A stretch of DNA of 64,000 nucleotides from Septoria linicola (taxonomy: Eukaryota > Ascomycota > Dothideomycetes > Mycosphaerellales > Mycosphaerellaceae): NCBI GenBank assembly GCA_024114885.1, contig CP099422.1:744001-808000 (forward strand). The letters run 5' to 3'. The notes below the pieces were generated by a model that made no database searches, was not told the DNA's origin, and was given only the letters and a program-made list of their open reading frames with translations. The position numbers and the translations under genes were made by a program. Of the stretch, positions 21,997 through 34,057 are shown one piece after another (positions within the stretch are counted from its first letter, which is position 1; each line of letters begins with the position of its first letter).

Positions 21997-22374
21997 GCAC
22001 CTGCCATTGCTGTTTCTGCTTGCGAGCGAGGCGTTCTGGCGATGTACACACCTGCACAATCTGTTTGTACGATGTCGACTACTTGGAAGACATGCCGGGA
22101 AGGTTCCATGTGATGGACAAATGATCTAGGGAGTGGCGCAAAAGATCATGACTGCATTTGATTGTCGCAAGATACCACCACCATCATCTCCCTTTAAAAT
22201 ATACTGAGACGGCCGGCTGAAATGACAACGTCACAATGTGACATGAGCTTCATCTTGTCTCTTCGTCAATTTCTGTCTCATAGATATGCTGATCTCTTAG
22301 CATGTCCACGCTGATTATGCACCACACACTAGTGCTAAATGAACGCAAAAAAGCGGACTGTACTGATGCCCTGA
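21997..22374. other. Convergent intergenic region
   Basis: Shared 3' flank between the F-box/LRR gene and the tyrosinase gene. Nothing else seen. Confidence 0.4.
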
Positions 22375-23696
22375 TCACTCATAAATATAACAAAACGGCC
22401 CGGCCAACGTATCCGCCGCATCGCGTATCGTAATCCCCTCCGCACCATTCAAATCATTCAACCCCAACTGCACAACATCATCCAGCGTCACATTCCTCGA
22501 CGGCGGACTATTATTCACCGTCGTCGTATTCGCCACCACATACAACCTATCCCCCTCTCCACCCTCGACACCATTCTTCTTCCCCGTCACATCGAGATAA
22601 TTCTGCCAGATCCACCACATGCGATCGATTTGGGCGTGCTGTAGATAGAAAAATGGGTCGCCGACCGAAGAGAATAAATCTCCGCCTGGATCGCCGCCGG
22701 TGAAGAAGTGGCCTGCGGCGTGGATGCCGAGGAAGCCGGAGGCGAAGTCGCCTTGCATCGTCGTTTGGAAGGCGCCGATGTGGGGGATTGGGTGATGAGG
22801 GCGTGGGCGTCGGAGTCTTTAGACCAGGTTTTTGCGGCGTGGGCGCCGATGTCGCGGCGGAGGCAGCGGGGGTTGTGGCCTAGGCCGTCTTTTTGGGGGT
22901 TCGGGGTGATGTAGGCGAGGGCGGGTGCCATGGGTCCGAGGTTGACGGTGAAGTTTGCAAAGGGCCCGGATGTTACGCAGCCGCCGCCTTGGCCGCCTGA
23001 GAGGACGATGAAGGGGAGGTCGTTGCTGGGGATGTTGGTGCCGTTGTTGCGGTCATCGCGGCAGCCGTTGCCAGAGAGGGAGGTTGATGAGCCGTCGAAG
23101 ATGGGGGCGTTGAGGAGGTCGAGGGCGTATTTGCCCCAGTTGAGGTAGGGAAATACACCTCGATAGCCACATTCTTGGCGGAGAGCTTGCTCGTATGTCC
23201 AGGTGAAGTAGCGATGCCAGGAGAGGAAGCTTCCCGTGCCGTGGATGGACAGAGTCTGGTTGATGTGGGTGGCGGAAAAGTCGTCATATCTACTTCGTGC
23301 TCCTGGGGCTAGGTCACCACTTATCGGTGGCTTGTCCATGAGGCAGAGCACGGCATCTACGTAGGCAGTCTTCTCATCTGATTTGAGTGAATCCCACTCT
23401 CGCCGTACTGAGGCGGTCTTGATAGTGCATCGCGGCTGGTCCTTGTCATCGCGCGCTTCATGCTGTTGCTGTTCGTGCGCGGTCCGTAAGCCTAGTCGAT
23501 GGGTGAGTGTCGACAGTACTTTGTTCACAAGAGGCTGTGGTTGGTCGTATGAGGCCGGAGTATGGCCAGAAGCCCTCAGTCGTACGTTCTGGAGTGCTTT
23601 TCGAGCCAATTTATCCGTGCCGGTGGTGTCAGCAGGCACGAAAGAAGCTGCATTGATGACTGGGAGCCAGGCCACGACACTTGCCGTTACACGCAT
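22375..23696 (-). pseudogene. Secreted tyrosinase, one-base frameshift
   Basis: Type 3 copper monooxygenase that would oxidise phenols to quinones. With the frame restored it has about 440 residues, and the N-terminus (MRVTASVVAW...) looks like a signal peptide. The CuA ligands are H144 (SATH), H152 and H161 (IHGTGSFLSWHR). The CuB part (GIHAAGHF and FYLQHAQIDRMWW) is in a different frame. The switch is at a run of five C on the coding strand (plus positions 22782-22786): six would join LITQSP to HIGAFQTTMQGDF exactly as in the family. As read, the protein ends in unrelated sequence and lacks CuB. This is either a real inactivating deletion or a homopolymer error. Codon use after the junction stays gene-like through to the stop at 22375. 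Confidence 0.85.
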
Positions 23697-25721
23697 CTTG
23701 CACTGCTTTCACACGTGGGAGGGTAAGGATGTCTTCTGCAAACTATGAGAGCAAGAGCAGCAGTGAGTAGTTTTGTGCGTGAGACGAATCTGGATACGCG
23801 CTGCCGAGCGTGGGAACAATCAGCCAAACATGGCTCTACGAGTCGTTTGGCACACGCGGCCACCCAGTGGCGCCTGGGATGCACATTGCCGGCAGTAGGT
23901 GGTCGAAATTGCAGCACGAGTGAGGAGACGACCGGACGGGCAGTGATGGGCACGCGAGTTCCAATTCCAGCCCTGGGAACCTAGTCGATAAGAGCCGCAT
24001 CCACAATTATAGCACCTTCGTTGGTGTTAGTCTCAAGGACATGTTCGACAACCATTGTTCTAGATCAACATGCTCCGTCGCTCTCAGAAGCATATCATCT
24101 AACGTCGATGGGCCTCTCGCGCATACTTCAAAGCCACGTGCCTTCTAGATCGCCCTGTCGTCAAGTCAGTGTTTCATGCAACGATTCAACTATACATGAC
24201 TTCGGCATCATCTCTACCAAATGACTCTCGGATGGTCCCTCCCTTCACGTGCGTGAACTCTGCCCCTGCCTCTGTACAGCACAGTATCCGTCCGCACTGC
24301 GACCGCGTCAGACGGCATGGAATTCTGCAGCCGAATGGCCAACAATGTCCCGTGTACCGTGGGCGATGTGATAAGGACAACGAACACCGGCAGCCAAAAG
24401 AACGATGCGTCAACAGTGTCACGCATTAGCGTGAAAGTGGCACAAAACAGGCCTAGCGCAATTGCTCTCTTCTGACCTCCTCTTTGGACGATCACTCTTC
24501 ACCGGGTCACAGCAGATTCTCAACAGACACGACATCTTCAACAGCGTTGTCTAAAAGTACAGTAGCAAGCCGATAATACTTGCCGGGCGCAATATCGCAT
24601 CTTCGCAAACATCCCAAGCCTGACTCACGACAGCGAGCGTAAACCACCTCACGACACGTCTTGTGACGTCCTAAGGCCGGCACCCTGCAATAACGCACTT
24701 CCGGGCTCGGGGCATCCCGACAACGTTGACATACACCTCCGCGCACAGCCGTTTCGTCTGACAGTTTGCAGATCGGAGTATCGGGGCCATGCTTCCGATT
24801 CAAAAGGGCAACTGCCAGGCCTGCAGTATGCTGTGATGAGTGTCTTCACGCCTTAGAGCCACTGTAAAGCAATCATGTGAGAGCTGAAACAGTGCACCAG
24901 AAGGTGTAGTCTGCCCTACCTGAGGATCTTACGCGGTGCTACGACAGGCACAAAGCCCAAGAGACATGGCAGTCATCGTGATTCGTGGTACACCTACTGT
25001 TGCGTTCGGCTGATGCTAACGACGCCCACGGAAAGCACGCGCTGGCTTATAGGAGTCCGGACAGCCATGGCACCGCTCATGAGAGTGTGTTCTTCTGAGT
25101 CGGTTCGGCAGCAAAACGAAATCGCCTTCTTCTCGGCACCCAGCGTGCAGAGCGAAGCTGCCTACCAGTTCTTTGCCAGCATTGTCGGTGCGATGAAACC
25201 GACAAGTCCGAATTCTCGAAAGCTTTTCGCTGGTACCTTGACTGCTGCGCAGGTCTCGATCTAGCCTAAGATTGCCCATGACATTTAGACAGGGAATATG
25301 TGGTCAACTTTTATTAACGCGATGGTATGACAAGACGGATTAAAGCTCAGCCACTCGACAGATTCGCTAACAACAGTGTACTGTTTTCGCTGTGCTATGA
25401 TTCGAAGTATCTACTGAACGCTACGTACCGGCTCGCTGGTCAGACGTTGTGTCGTGGATGGCCCGGAATACCCTTGACAGCTACAAGGTCGCCTGGATTT
25501 CAACGCTGCTTTGACTTCAAGAACACAAACTCAGAACTCGATCGTGCTCCAGCCCTTAGACACGACATTCCATTCAACGCCAGGGTCTTAATTCAAACTA
25601 TTTTCCGACCGATGACAGTCTATCCATCGCTCGTACCTGTCATACCTGTAACACTGCCGATGTGGCACATTGACGCCTTGCGACTTCTACACTCCACCTT
25701 CTATACGTGACTGCAGCAGCT
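23697..25721. other. Long intergenic region (2 kb)
   Basis: Several short open frames, none recognised. One minus-strand frame around 24507-24803 is rich in cysteine but has no ATG start or signal peptide. No transposon ends or direct repeats were noticed. Confidence 0.45.
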
Positions 25722-27112
25722 ATGAGCAGGTTCACCAAGCGTCAAGAGATGGCCCCGCCACCAGATCCGGCCTATTGCGCAGAGAGCAACGCACACGAAA
25801 TCCTTGGAGTTACTGGCGTGATGATGACTATGGCGGTGATTGTGTGCGGACTGCGGTTAATGGTCAGAGCATGCATGATCAAGTCTGTCGGATCAGATGA
25901 TTATGTGATGCTATCGGCGCTATTGATGGCAATTGGCACTTTCATCTGCTTCGTGGGAGAGACCAAAGACGCAAATGCCAATGGAAGGCACATTCAATGG
26001 TATGTTGTCGTCCTGGAGCAGACCTACCAAGGTATAAAGTTGACCACAATTGAAGTATCACCCCAGACGAATACCAGCTGTTCGCAAAGTGGCAATATGT
26101 GCATTCGCTAGTGGTGATGTGGGGTGTAATTCTGGTCAAGATCTCAATCGCCCTGTTCTTGATGCGACTTGCACCACCGGGCAAGAAGTGGAAGGCATTT
26201 TTGTGGGCGACTATTGGTATGTCTGCACTGTCAGTCGACCCAAAGGAAGAACCACTGATCGCAAAGCTAGTCTTCCTCATATGCTTCATGCTAGCCTGCA
26301 CTGGTACGCTCGTCTTCCAGTGCTGGCCCATCAAGGCGGCTTGGACATTCGCGCTCGGTGACTCAGCCTCGTGCTTTTCGAACGACACCTTCTCCGCGAT
26401 CGGGCTGACAAACAGCTCCATCAATTGCGCTACAGACTTCCTTCTAGCGGCACTACCCATCCCAGTGATCATCAAACTCCAAGTCAACAGACGCACCAAG
26501 ATCACTTTAGCCGTCATTCTCAGCTTGGGCTACTTCGCATGCGCGGCTGGCATTGTAAAGGCAGTGAAACAAGCGAGCTTCTTCGACGAGGCAGATCCAC
26601 TATGGCACAACTCTTTCAATGTGTGGAATATGATCGAGCTCTGTGTGGGCATCACTGCAGCCTCCTTGCCAGCATTGCGACCACTATTTGCCCAGATCCT
26701 CGCCAGCACCAAGGACGCTCTCAGTCACTCCGTCGGCTCGAAAGACCGAACGGTACCTAGCTCTTCAGGCTACCACCGTCATACCGACAAAGACCAGTAC
26801 ACCTCTCTCCACGATGTCGCATTACTAGAGATGAAGAACATGTCCAGATCCTCAAAGACTGACTCCATGACGAAGTCGCATATGACAAAACCGAGCGTGG
26901 ACGACGACCCTCTCTTCCCCACAGATCCAAAGCGCTACACAGTCGGCGTGACTTCTGCACAAGATCCAGGCGACGATGGAAGCTGGGAGGACATTGAAGT
27001 CGCGGCGCGGAGTCAAAGTCAAGAGCGATTGACGAGGCCGTATATCTTCAAGACGACCGAAGTGACCTCGACGTCGCATCGTGCCGACGGTCTGCTGGTG
27101 TCGCCTTTATGA
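25722..27112 (+). CDS. Fungal rhodopsin-domain integral membrane protein
   Basis: About 426 residues in three exons: 25722-25999, 26056-26216 and 26271-27112. Seven hydrophobic segments are expected; visible landmarks are a first helix (GVTGVMMTMAVIVCGLRL), SDDYVMLSALLMAIG, NGRH, VKISIALFLMRL, FQCWPIKAAW, NCATDFLLAALPIP and WNMIELCVGITAASLPALRPL. This order is that of the PF20684 type, seen in Pth11-related receptors and SatP4-like proteins. The tail of about 130 residues is cytosolic and Ser/Thr-rich. The second intron (54 bases) has no stop and is a multiple of three, so retention would insert 18 residues. Ligand and role are unknown. Its neighbours give no hint of a metabolite cluster. Confidence 0.85.
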
Positions 27113-27705
27113 CGAAGGGAGCGATTGTGGCGATATTTTAAGCTATTGGGTCGGATATACACATGTGTGAATGATTAATGAGATACGAATGGGATAATAG
27201 GAGGATAAGAGGAGGCGAACATTCTGCAATGATTCGGCCGAGTACAGCCTGGAGCAATCTGCTCGGGCGATGCAGAGTGGGATTATGACACGCCAAAACC
27301 ACACTAGAGGTGCACTTACTTGGTCATTTGGCCAGTCGTTGACGGGACGTCGTGATGGCTGTTCAGGCAAAGGACGATGCAGATGACAGTGATTCGAGCG
27401 AGGTAGCTATCATGGTGCTGTGCAGGTTCCGAGGCAGTTCCGGAGCCAACAAGGTTGCGACCATTGCAGTCATGGAGACACTGTACAGCAGAAGTTGCAT
27501 GCGCATCTTGCTTTATTGCTTGTGCAATCATTATATAGCAATGCTGTACAGTTTGCTCATCATCTGTACGAGTCTCTCCCACAATGTCACAGAGCAGATC
27601 CATCGCGAAAAGGGTTCGAGACAAAGATCGGGTATATCTCAGCAACTCCAACAACACGCAGAAACATGGCCGTATATGGTCATCCGAGTAATGCAGCTTG
27701 CACAT
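27113..27705. other. Convergent intergenic region
   Basis: 3' flanks of the membrane protein and DMC1 genes. No coding signal. Confidence 0.45.
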
Positions 27706-28949
27706 CTAGGACTCGCCAACATCGTTGATACCACCAGCGGTGATGATGTATGTCGCCTCAGCTTCTGGACAGTCTGCTACACATTAGCAGGAACAAAACA
27801 CGATGGCACTGGAGACATCGCTTACCAGGAGAGTCCATGATCTTGGCGACACGCTCCTCGCCACGGCCCTTGCGAAGTAGAAGACGAGTCGCTGAAGCGT
27901 GAGCAAGAACGTGGCCACCAACAGGCTTGCGACCGTCGGCGCTGGCAAAGAGAGCGCTGGCTCCGGGGTCGGACTGGACTTGGTTTGTCATGAAGACAGC
28001 AACGTTGAATTCTTCAGCGAACTGGGCAAGTTTTCGAAGATGCACTCCGAGCTTCTGCTGTCGCTCGCTGAGTTCGCCACGACCGGAATAGTCACTGCGG
28101 AAGAGATTCAGGATGGAATCGATGATGAGAAGGCGGAAGTCTCCCGTTGCGAAGTTCTCAGCCAGCGTCAGGAGGTCCTCGTGCTGCTGCTCGCTGTTGG
28201 GCACACGCTTGTAGTAGATGTTCTCGTTGATGGTCTCGGGATCAGCTGCAGGATGTCAGTGACCTGCCCCAGTGGCATGCTAGACCAGGGCAACAGCATT
28301 TCACTTACCTCCAAAGCGCTCAGCGATCTGAGTGATTCTCTCTGGTCGGAAGGTACCTTCTGTGTCAAGGACAGCAACCTTCCCTTCGGCACCACTAAGG
28401 CTTTTGGGAAGCTGCGCCATGACACACATGGTGTGAGAGAGTTGTGTCTTGCCGCAACGAAACTCGCCAAACACCTCACTGACGCTGCGAGATTCAAAGC
28501 CGCCTCCAAGGATCTTGTTAAGTGCCTTGCTGCCGGTACTGATCTTGAAGCATGCCTTGCGCTTTTGGCCGAGCTCAGCAGCTGTCATGAAGCCGGTAGA
28601 AGAATCCTATCCACCTTGTTAGGTGACGATATCAGATACTGCTGGGGTCACACTCACGCAACACTTCTTGCAAGCCTCTTTGATCTTTTCGACCTTGACA
28701 TCGGAGAAGCCTTTGATGACTTTGAGTTGCTTACTCATGGCATCTTGAACGAGCTGGACTCAAGGTCAGCCGAGCGTGGTCACAATGTCGGCGGGAGGAG
28801 AGAAGTACGCCAATGGTGTGGAAGCCATTCAACTTGAGTCTGTCGATGTCAGACTTGTTGATGCCATGGTTCTGAAGGAGGTCGATCTCGTTGATCTCGT
28901 GCCTGACGCCCTCGTCCTCGAACTCGCTGGCGGAAACAGAGGCAGGCAT
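27706..28949 (-). CDS. DMC1: Meiotic recombinase DMC1
   Basis: RecA/Rad51-family ATPase that forms filaments on single-stranded DNA and drives interhomologue strand exchange in meiosis. Five exons: 28949-28809, 28753-28658, 28606-28309, 28245-27826 and 27773-27706, with consistent phases and a total of 340 residues, the usual length. The N-terminal helix-hairpin domain holds IKGFSDVKVEKIKEA; Walker A is GEFRCGKTQ, Walker B LLIIDSI. The segments VFMTNQVQSDPGA and DGRKPVGGHVLAHASATR are DMC1-like rather than RAD51-like. The last small exon (CPEAEATYIITAGG) is needed for the complete C-terminus. The presence of an apparently intact DMC1 suggests capacity for, or a recent history of, sexual recombination. 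Confidence 0.95.
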
Positions 28950-29858
28950 GTTGAATGCTGCGAAGAGGCGATGATCAAGGAGAGCTGCGTATCGAGTCTG
29001 TAGGGTATACAGGTATATGGATGTGAGGGGTGTATTGGCAAGGGCATATGCTGAGACAACGAGGATGAAGGCGGCACGATGATGAGGTCGTGGTCGTGAG
29101 AATGAAGTTGAATGACACGAAGTGAGAGGTGGCGGAAGGCAACCATCGCGTCTGCTCTGCAATGTGGAAGGTACGTGAGGCAGGTGCTCCTTCCTGGTCG
29201 AGGTTGAAGAATTGGGAAGGCGCGACGGACTGCGATCTCCAACACACCAACGACAATGCTCCGCAATTGCACTGAGCATGTCGCTCGGCTAAGATGTCGC
29301 AGGAGTCCTACGAGCTGTCAATAGGCATTTCGCAGAAAAGTCGCACTTACCACAGCTGCACAAGCCTGGCATGTTTTCAGACACATCGTAATCGATCGAT
29401 TTGATGTATATCGAGCTTCTCACACATCAACAACTACTTCCACCAGGCTTCGCTCGCTCCACCGCCGCCGGCTCCCCATCTCGAGTGCTTGCCTACCTCC
29501 CCCCAAAGATGCGACTACCGTACCCTGTCTTCCCGCGACATCGACGAGGGCTTCCGTCACCGGCGTCTTTCCATCATTCGCTGCTCTTGCTTCGCTCGTC
29601 CCGAATCGTCAGGATCTGCTTGGCATCTGGATATAAGGTATATGCTGGGTCGTGAATGGTCGTAAAGGAAACTTTTGAAATGGTGTCGTTGTCGTTGGTC
29701 ATGAGATCGTTCGAACGCTCGATTCGGAGCAAAAGTAATGCTGGTGTGATGTATCACTAGGGGATTGAAAACGATGTTGGCCAGAACCGAAGGCTTTCGT
29801 GTAGGAGTCGCGCTTCTCAATGGCCAGCTGGAGCGCGGATTGCTGTTCAAGTGACCAT
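28950..29858. other. Intergenic, upstream of DMC1 and downstream of GIS2
   Basis: About 900 bases without a recognised gene. Pyrimidine-rich stretches near 29100-29250 on the minus strand fit a fungal 5' leader. Confidence 0.45.
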
Positions 29859-30729
29859 CTATGCAACAACTTGGGCTGGAGCGATCGGAGCAGCGATTGG
29901 CTCAGGCTGCACAGCAGCCTCAGGAGCGACATCGCCATTAACAGCTGGGGTACCATTGACTTGCTCTGCAGACTGGCAATCTCTGGAGATATGTCCCGCC
30001 TCGCCGCAGCGGTAGCAAGTCTTGCCAGCACTGTTCAATGGACCACCGTTTGGAGAGGTGCAGTCACGGGATATATGGCCAAGCTTGCCACAAGCGTAGC
30101 ACTTCATGGCCTGGGCTTGACAATCGCGAGCGAAGTGGTTCGGGCCACCACATTTGTAGCAGGTTGCTGATCGGTTAGCGCCCGCAAACCCTCCACGGAA
30201 TCCGCCGCCATATCCACCACGAGCTGGACCGCCGGCACCACGGCCAGCACCAGGAACTGGAGCAGTGGGTGCAGCACCCGGGGTTGGGCAGTTGCGCTAT
30301 CAAATGTCAGCATGGTGGCTCGCACTTTGACCCTCGGTTCTAATGACATACCGCAAGATGGCCAGCCTGACCACACGAGTAGCAGTTACCGGCACCACGA
30401 GCTCCTCCACTCAGCCGGAGAGTAGGGCAGTCAGCTTGAACATGGCCTAGGCCTTGACAGTGATAGCACTGCTTTGCTAGACTCATAGTGAGCACTTCGT
30501 CCGTAAGTATGGTCGTCCGCTGACTTACTCTCAGTTGTCCTTGGGTGCGGGCAGTTGTTGCTCTCATGTCCTGCAAACAGCGGTCAGCACGTATGCTGCC
30601 GTCCGCTCATTGACCGCCCTTACCTGGTTGCTTGCAGTTGTAGCACAAACGTTCGCTGCTAGAGCAGACCTCGGCATAGTGTCCAACGTTGCCGCACTTG
30701 TAGCATGCCCGACGCGAAAGAGAAGACAT
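29859..30729 (-). CDS. GIS2: CCHC zinc-knuckle protein, GIS2/Byr3/CNBP type
   Basis: Small nucleic-acid-binding protein of 236 residues in four exons: 30729-30624, 30570-30529, 30476-30352 and 30296-29859. Seven C-x2-C-x4-H-x4-C knuckles are present: CYKCGNVGHYAEVC, CYNCKQPGHESNNC, CYHCQGLGHVQADC, CYSCGQAGHLARNC, CYKCGGPNHFARDC, CYACGKLGHISRDC and CYRCGEAGHISRDC. A glycine/arginine-rich RGG-like linker separates knuckles 4 and 5. Yeast Gis2 and animal CNBP bind G-rich mRNA and single-stranded DNA and act in translation control; the same is likely here. Two knuckles are split by introns, so a single-exon reading misses half of the protein. Confidence 0.95.
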
Positions 30730-31626
30730 TTTGACTAAGTCCTATTCAACTGCGACGTGGATATGTCAGAACTGTCTATATGCTTGCTTGTTGGATGTTT
30801 CCGCGTAGCGACTCGTGGTGGTACAATGGCTGTTCGAGAAATTTTACAGCGGTACAGGGCGAGCTGAATCGAGTGAAATCGCGTGTGATGATATCGGGCG
30901 CCTACCTCGTGATACCAATAACCTGTCATTCACTCGTTAGCACATGCTCTCCAGTTCCTTTGCGTCGTGACTCGGGCTTTTGCTGCTTGGATCGAGGGGA
31001 GCTCGCGACTATCCGGGTTGCAGTGAACATGTCCGATATTCGGCCAACGTCCAGATCTGCTCGGTGGGCAGTCGCTGTGTCACGTACCTGCTGCTGCTTC
31101 CACTACTCTCCTCTCCGCACACCGCGAAATGTAGTTGAGAAAAGCAAAGAACGACGTGTGTAAAGTGTAGAGAGAATGCTGGGAACGAGAACAAAGCGCA
31201 AAACAGTAAGAAGCCTCTCTCGTCCCCCACTCTGCAGTAAGCAGGCATTTGTTGCCGAAGGCCATATCCTCGCGCGCTGAGTGGCTCGAGGATCTGCATG
31301 CTTGCCATTCTTCAAATCTTCCCGGTGCAGCTTAGCTGAATTGGACATGGTCGTACCTGAGCTCGAGCCGGGCGTCAGCCGAGGATGGTTGTCAAACAGT
31401 GAGTGCATTGCCTACATGTGATCGAGCAGAATGTTGAACTTTGTATGCGATATTGGTGAAGAGCACGGCATGAAGACAGAGCAATATCAAGACGCTCCCA
31501 ATCATACATTCGTTAGTCTATATCATATCTGGCTACAGGGACGCCCCAATTTTGATTCCCCTGCCAGGACTCGCGACATTACGTCTGTCGCAACTGCTGA
31601 TGAAGTCGTCGACGCCCTCCTTTTGT
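30730..31626. other. Intergenic, no gene seen
   Basis: About 900 bases between two minus-strand genes. Only short open frames. It includes the GIS2 promoter side. Confidence 0.45.
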
Positions 31627-33240
31627 CTAGTCCTCCTTCTCAATGACGGCCGGCGCCTTGATCTCTCTACCTCTCAGGAAATCCAAACCTTCTCCGCTGT
31701 AGCTGATGAGAGGCGAAACCTCGACGCCCTCGTCTTGCTTCTCACTAACAACTGTTGCGCCGGCTTCTTCTAGGAAGCGCTTGCCTTGCAGCAAGATGTC
31801 TTTACGCGATGTCTCTGGGTCATCTTCGCCGGTACCCTTTGCATTCTTCAATGGTGAGAATTCGTCCTCTCGCTTGACTTCCATGCAGGCGAACTTGTCC
31901 ATCTCGAGGAATGGAAAGCAGTCGAACACGAACTGCTCCATCTTGATGCCGTTCGGCTTCTCTGGCTTGACCGGGTTGCCCTTCTCATCCACCGTTGGAA
32001 TCTTCTTCTTCGCGATGTGATGGGGCAGCTTGTCAGCCCATTGTGGTATCGAGTCGAGGAATTCGAAGCTGTAGTAGTGGTTGACAATGTTTGCTGCACG
32101 GAACTTTAGCAGACTGCTATCCTTGGAGTCCTTTGCTTCGGCTGTCTCGTCATCGATCTATGAAGTATTAGTGTCTGATCGTCTCATGATGCGGCTGATA
32201 GCACAAGGCATGTCAGCAAGACTGCTTACCTCTGAGTACTCGACCACATCAGGCTTCCCGTTCTTCTGCAGGATCAAGCCTACGCTCTCCTTGGCGTTAC
32301 GCTTGCGTACAACTTTGGTCGCAATCGAGACAGCCTTTTCAGCGCTGAAGCCGATGAAGGTTGGATCAGCCACGCGGACCAGGCAGTTGTCAACACAATA
32401 GGCATGGACGTGCTTCACGCCACGCTTCTCCATATCGTGGACGATGCCTCCGTTGATCAAGCCATTGTACAGGCCACCATTCCCGTCTGGTGCCACTGCG
32501 ACCTTGCTCTTGCTTTCCAGCAGGATCTTGCCCTCCATAGTAATGCATGGTAAGACACCTTGCTCGAAGAAAACCACGTTGTTGCGGTTCAGGCCAAAGT
32601 ACTTCTTCTCCTCAAAGTACTGCTGTGTAGGCTTGCGAGTTGGGCCAGAAGTCATGATGTACCAAGGAATCGTCACCTCCTCTCTGCCATGGATGTGGCT
32701 CGCTAGATGCTGGAGCTTCAAAATTCGCTCTGCCTGTAGCTGGAACAGCGACTTGTGGCTGGGCAGCTCAATGTCATAGCAGCCCTTTGGCGCCGAACTG
32801 CCCAGTCGTGTCCCTTGACCGCCAGCCATGAGCACCACTCCAACCTTGCCCTCTGAGATGAACTTCAGGCCCGAGTCGTACCATTTCTTCAAGTCGGCTT
32901 CGTTGCTGTCGATCGTGGACGTCGTTGCAGATTCTGGCAGAGGCTCCAGCTCCGCCTTCTTATCCTGACCTTCTGTCTCCGCCGGATGCAGTGTCTTTTT
33001 GGTGATCTTGTTGATGTTCTCAGGATCTAGGCTCTTTGCTTGTTGGTACAGCTCGCCTTGCTCCTGTGGCTTCAACTCGTCCCAGAAAGAAAAGACTTGG
33101 CCCTGATTAGCCTTCTCATATGTCTTCTTGAGCTCTTTGAACTCCTGCTCGGAGGGTGGTTGTGCGACTGGCTCTTGTTGACCGCCTCCAATGTGGAGCG
33201 TCGATGCCAGCTTGTTGACTGTCTCTTTGATGGCGTCCAT
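31627..33240 (-). CDS. UAP1: UDP-N-acetylglucosamine pyrophosphorylase
   Basis: Makes UDP-GlcNAc from UTP and GlcNAc-1-phosphate in the cytosol, feeding chitin, GPI anchor and N-glycan synthesis. Two exons, 33240-32230 and 32157-31627, give 513 residues, the normal length (yeast Qri1 is similar). The nucleotide-binding signature LMAGGQGTRLGSSAPKG is at about residues 125-141; other landmarks are IPWYIMTSGPT, FFEQGVLPC, APDGNGGLY and VDNCLVRVADP. The start at 33240 (MDAIKETV) is the first ATG. An essential enzyme in studied fungi, and it reads cleanly here. It is divergent from the S10 gene across 0.8 kb. Confidence 0.95.
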
Positions 33241-34057
33241 GACCAGTTTCTGTCTCAAATTGCGTAGAACAGGAGGGAAAGAAGAAGAGGAGAATAAATG
33301 AATGTCCTTCGTCTAGAAATAACTCCAGCTCGTGTTTCATGAAGCCGCTTGCTTCTGACACCCCACCACAGCCACAGCGATGACGCTCTGGCACTTTTGT
33401 TTCACCAACAACTTCAACCTTCGGACAACTTCCTACGAAAGACTGAACAACGTGTCCGTCAAGTGTCGAGCCTCTTCAAAAATGATTGTCGAAATGGCCC
33501 ACCGTTCGCTGTAATCGTCGACTGCGAGCCCAGCTCTGTGTGATGCCTGGGAACAAAGACGCGTCTCGGAGCGCCACCGCCAAAAAGCCAGCATCTTTTG
33601 ATCAGCTTGTATCAATAATGTGGAGCTGAGGATAATCATCTATTCACGAACGACCCATGCAAGGGCGCAGAAGCACTCAATGGCGAGCGCTAAGCGCTAT
33701 TGAGGGCTGCTTTGGGTGATGAGACTGACATGACACAGCCTGAAGGTATCGTGCGACATGTCATTAGATTTGTCTAGCAGCGCCAGTGCACGCAAGCATG
33801 CAGAGCGACGATGACTTTGAAGATGAGATATGTGTCGTAGCAATGCTGAGTGGCACCGTCCTTTGGCTATGCAGTGTCCCTCGCATAGCTAGTGGGAAGT
33901 CCACCGAAGCCAGCAACATCAATGAGTATATCAATAGGCGCTCACCTGGGTCAATCAGCCATTCCATACGGGTTTATGCAGCACGCTCCTCACTGGCGAA
34001 GTCTGCTCTTTGCTTTTGACAGAGTTCTTCTTCGAACACAGTCTTTACAGTTTCAAT
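33241..34057. promoter_or_regulatory. Divergent intergenic region between UAP1 and the S10 gene
   Basis: About 800 bases with no convincing gene. It should contain both promoters. No specific site was identified. Confidence 0.4.

Noticed and set aside
24507..24849. Cysteine-rich minus-strand open frame, possible secreted effector
   Set aside because: No ATG start, no signal peptide, and no splice arrangement giving one; spacing of cysteines matches no family I know.
27899..28837. Long plus-strand open frame of 312 codons
   Set aside because: It is the antisense shadow of DMC1, whose exon structure and motifs are unambiguous.
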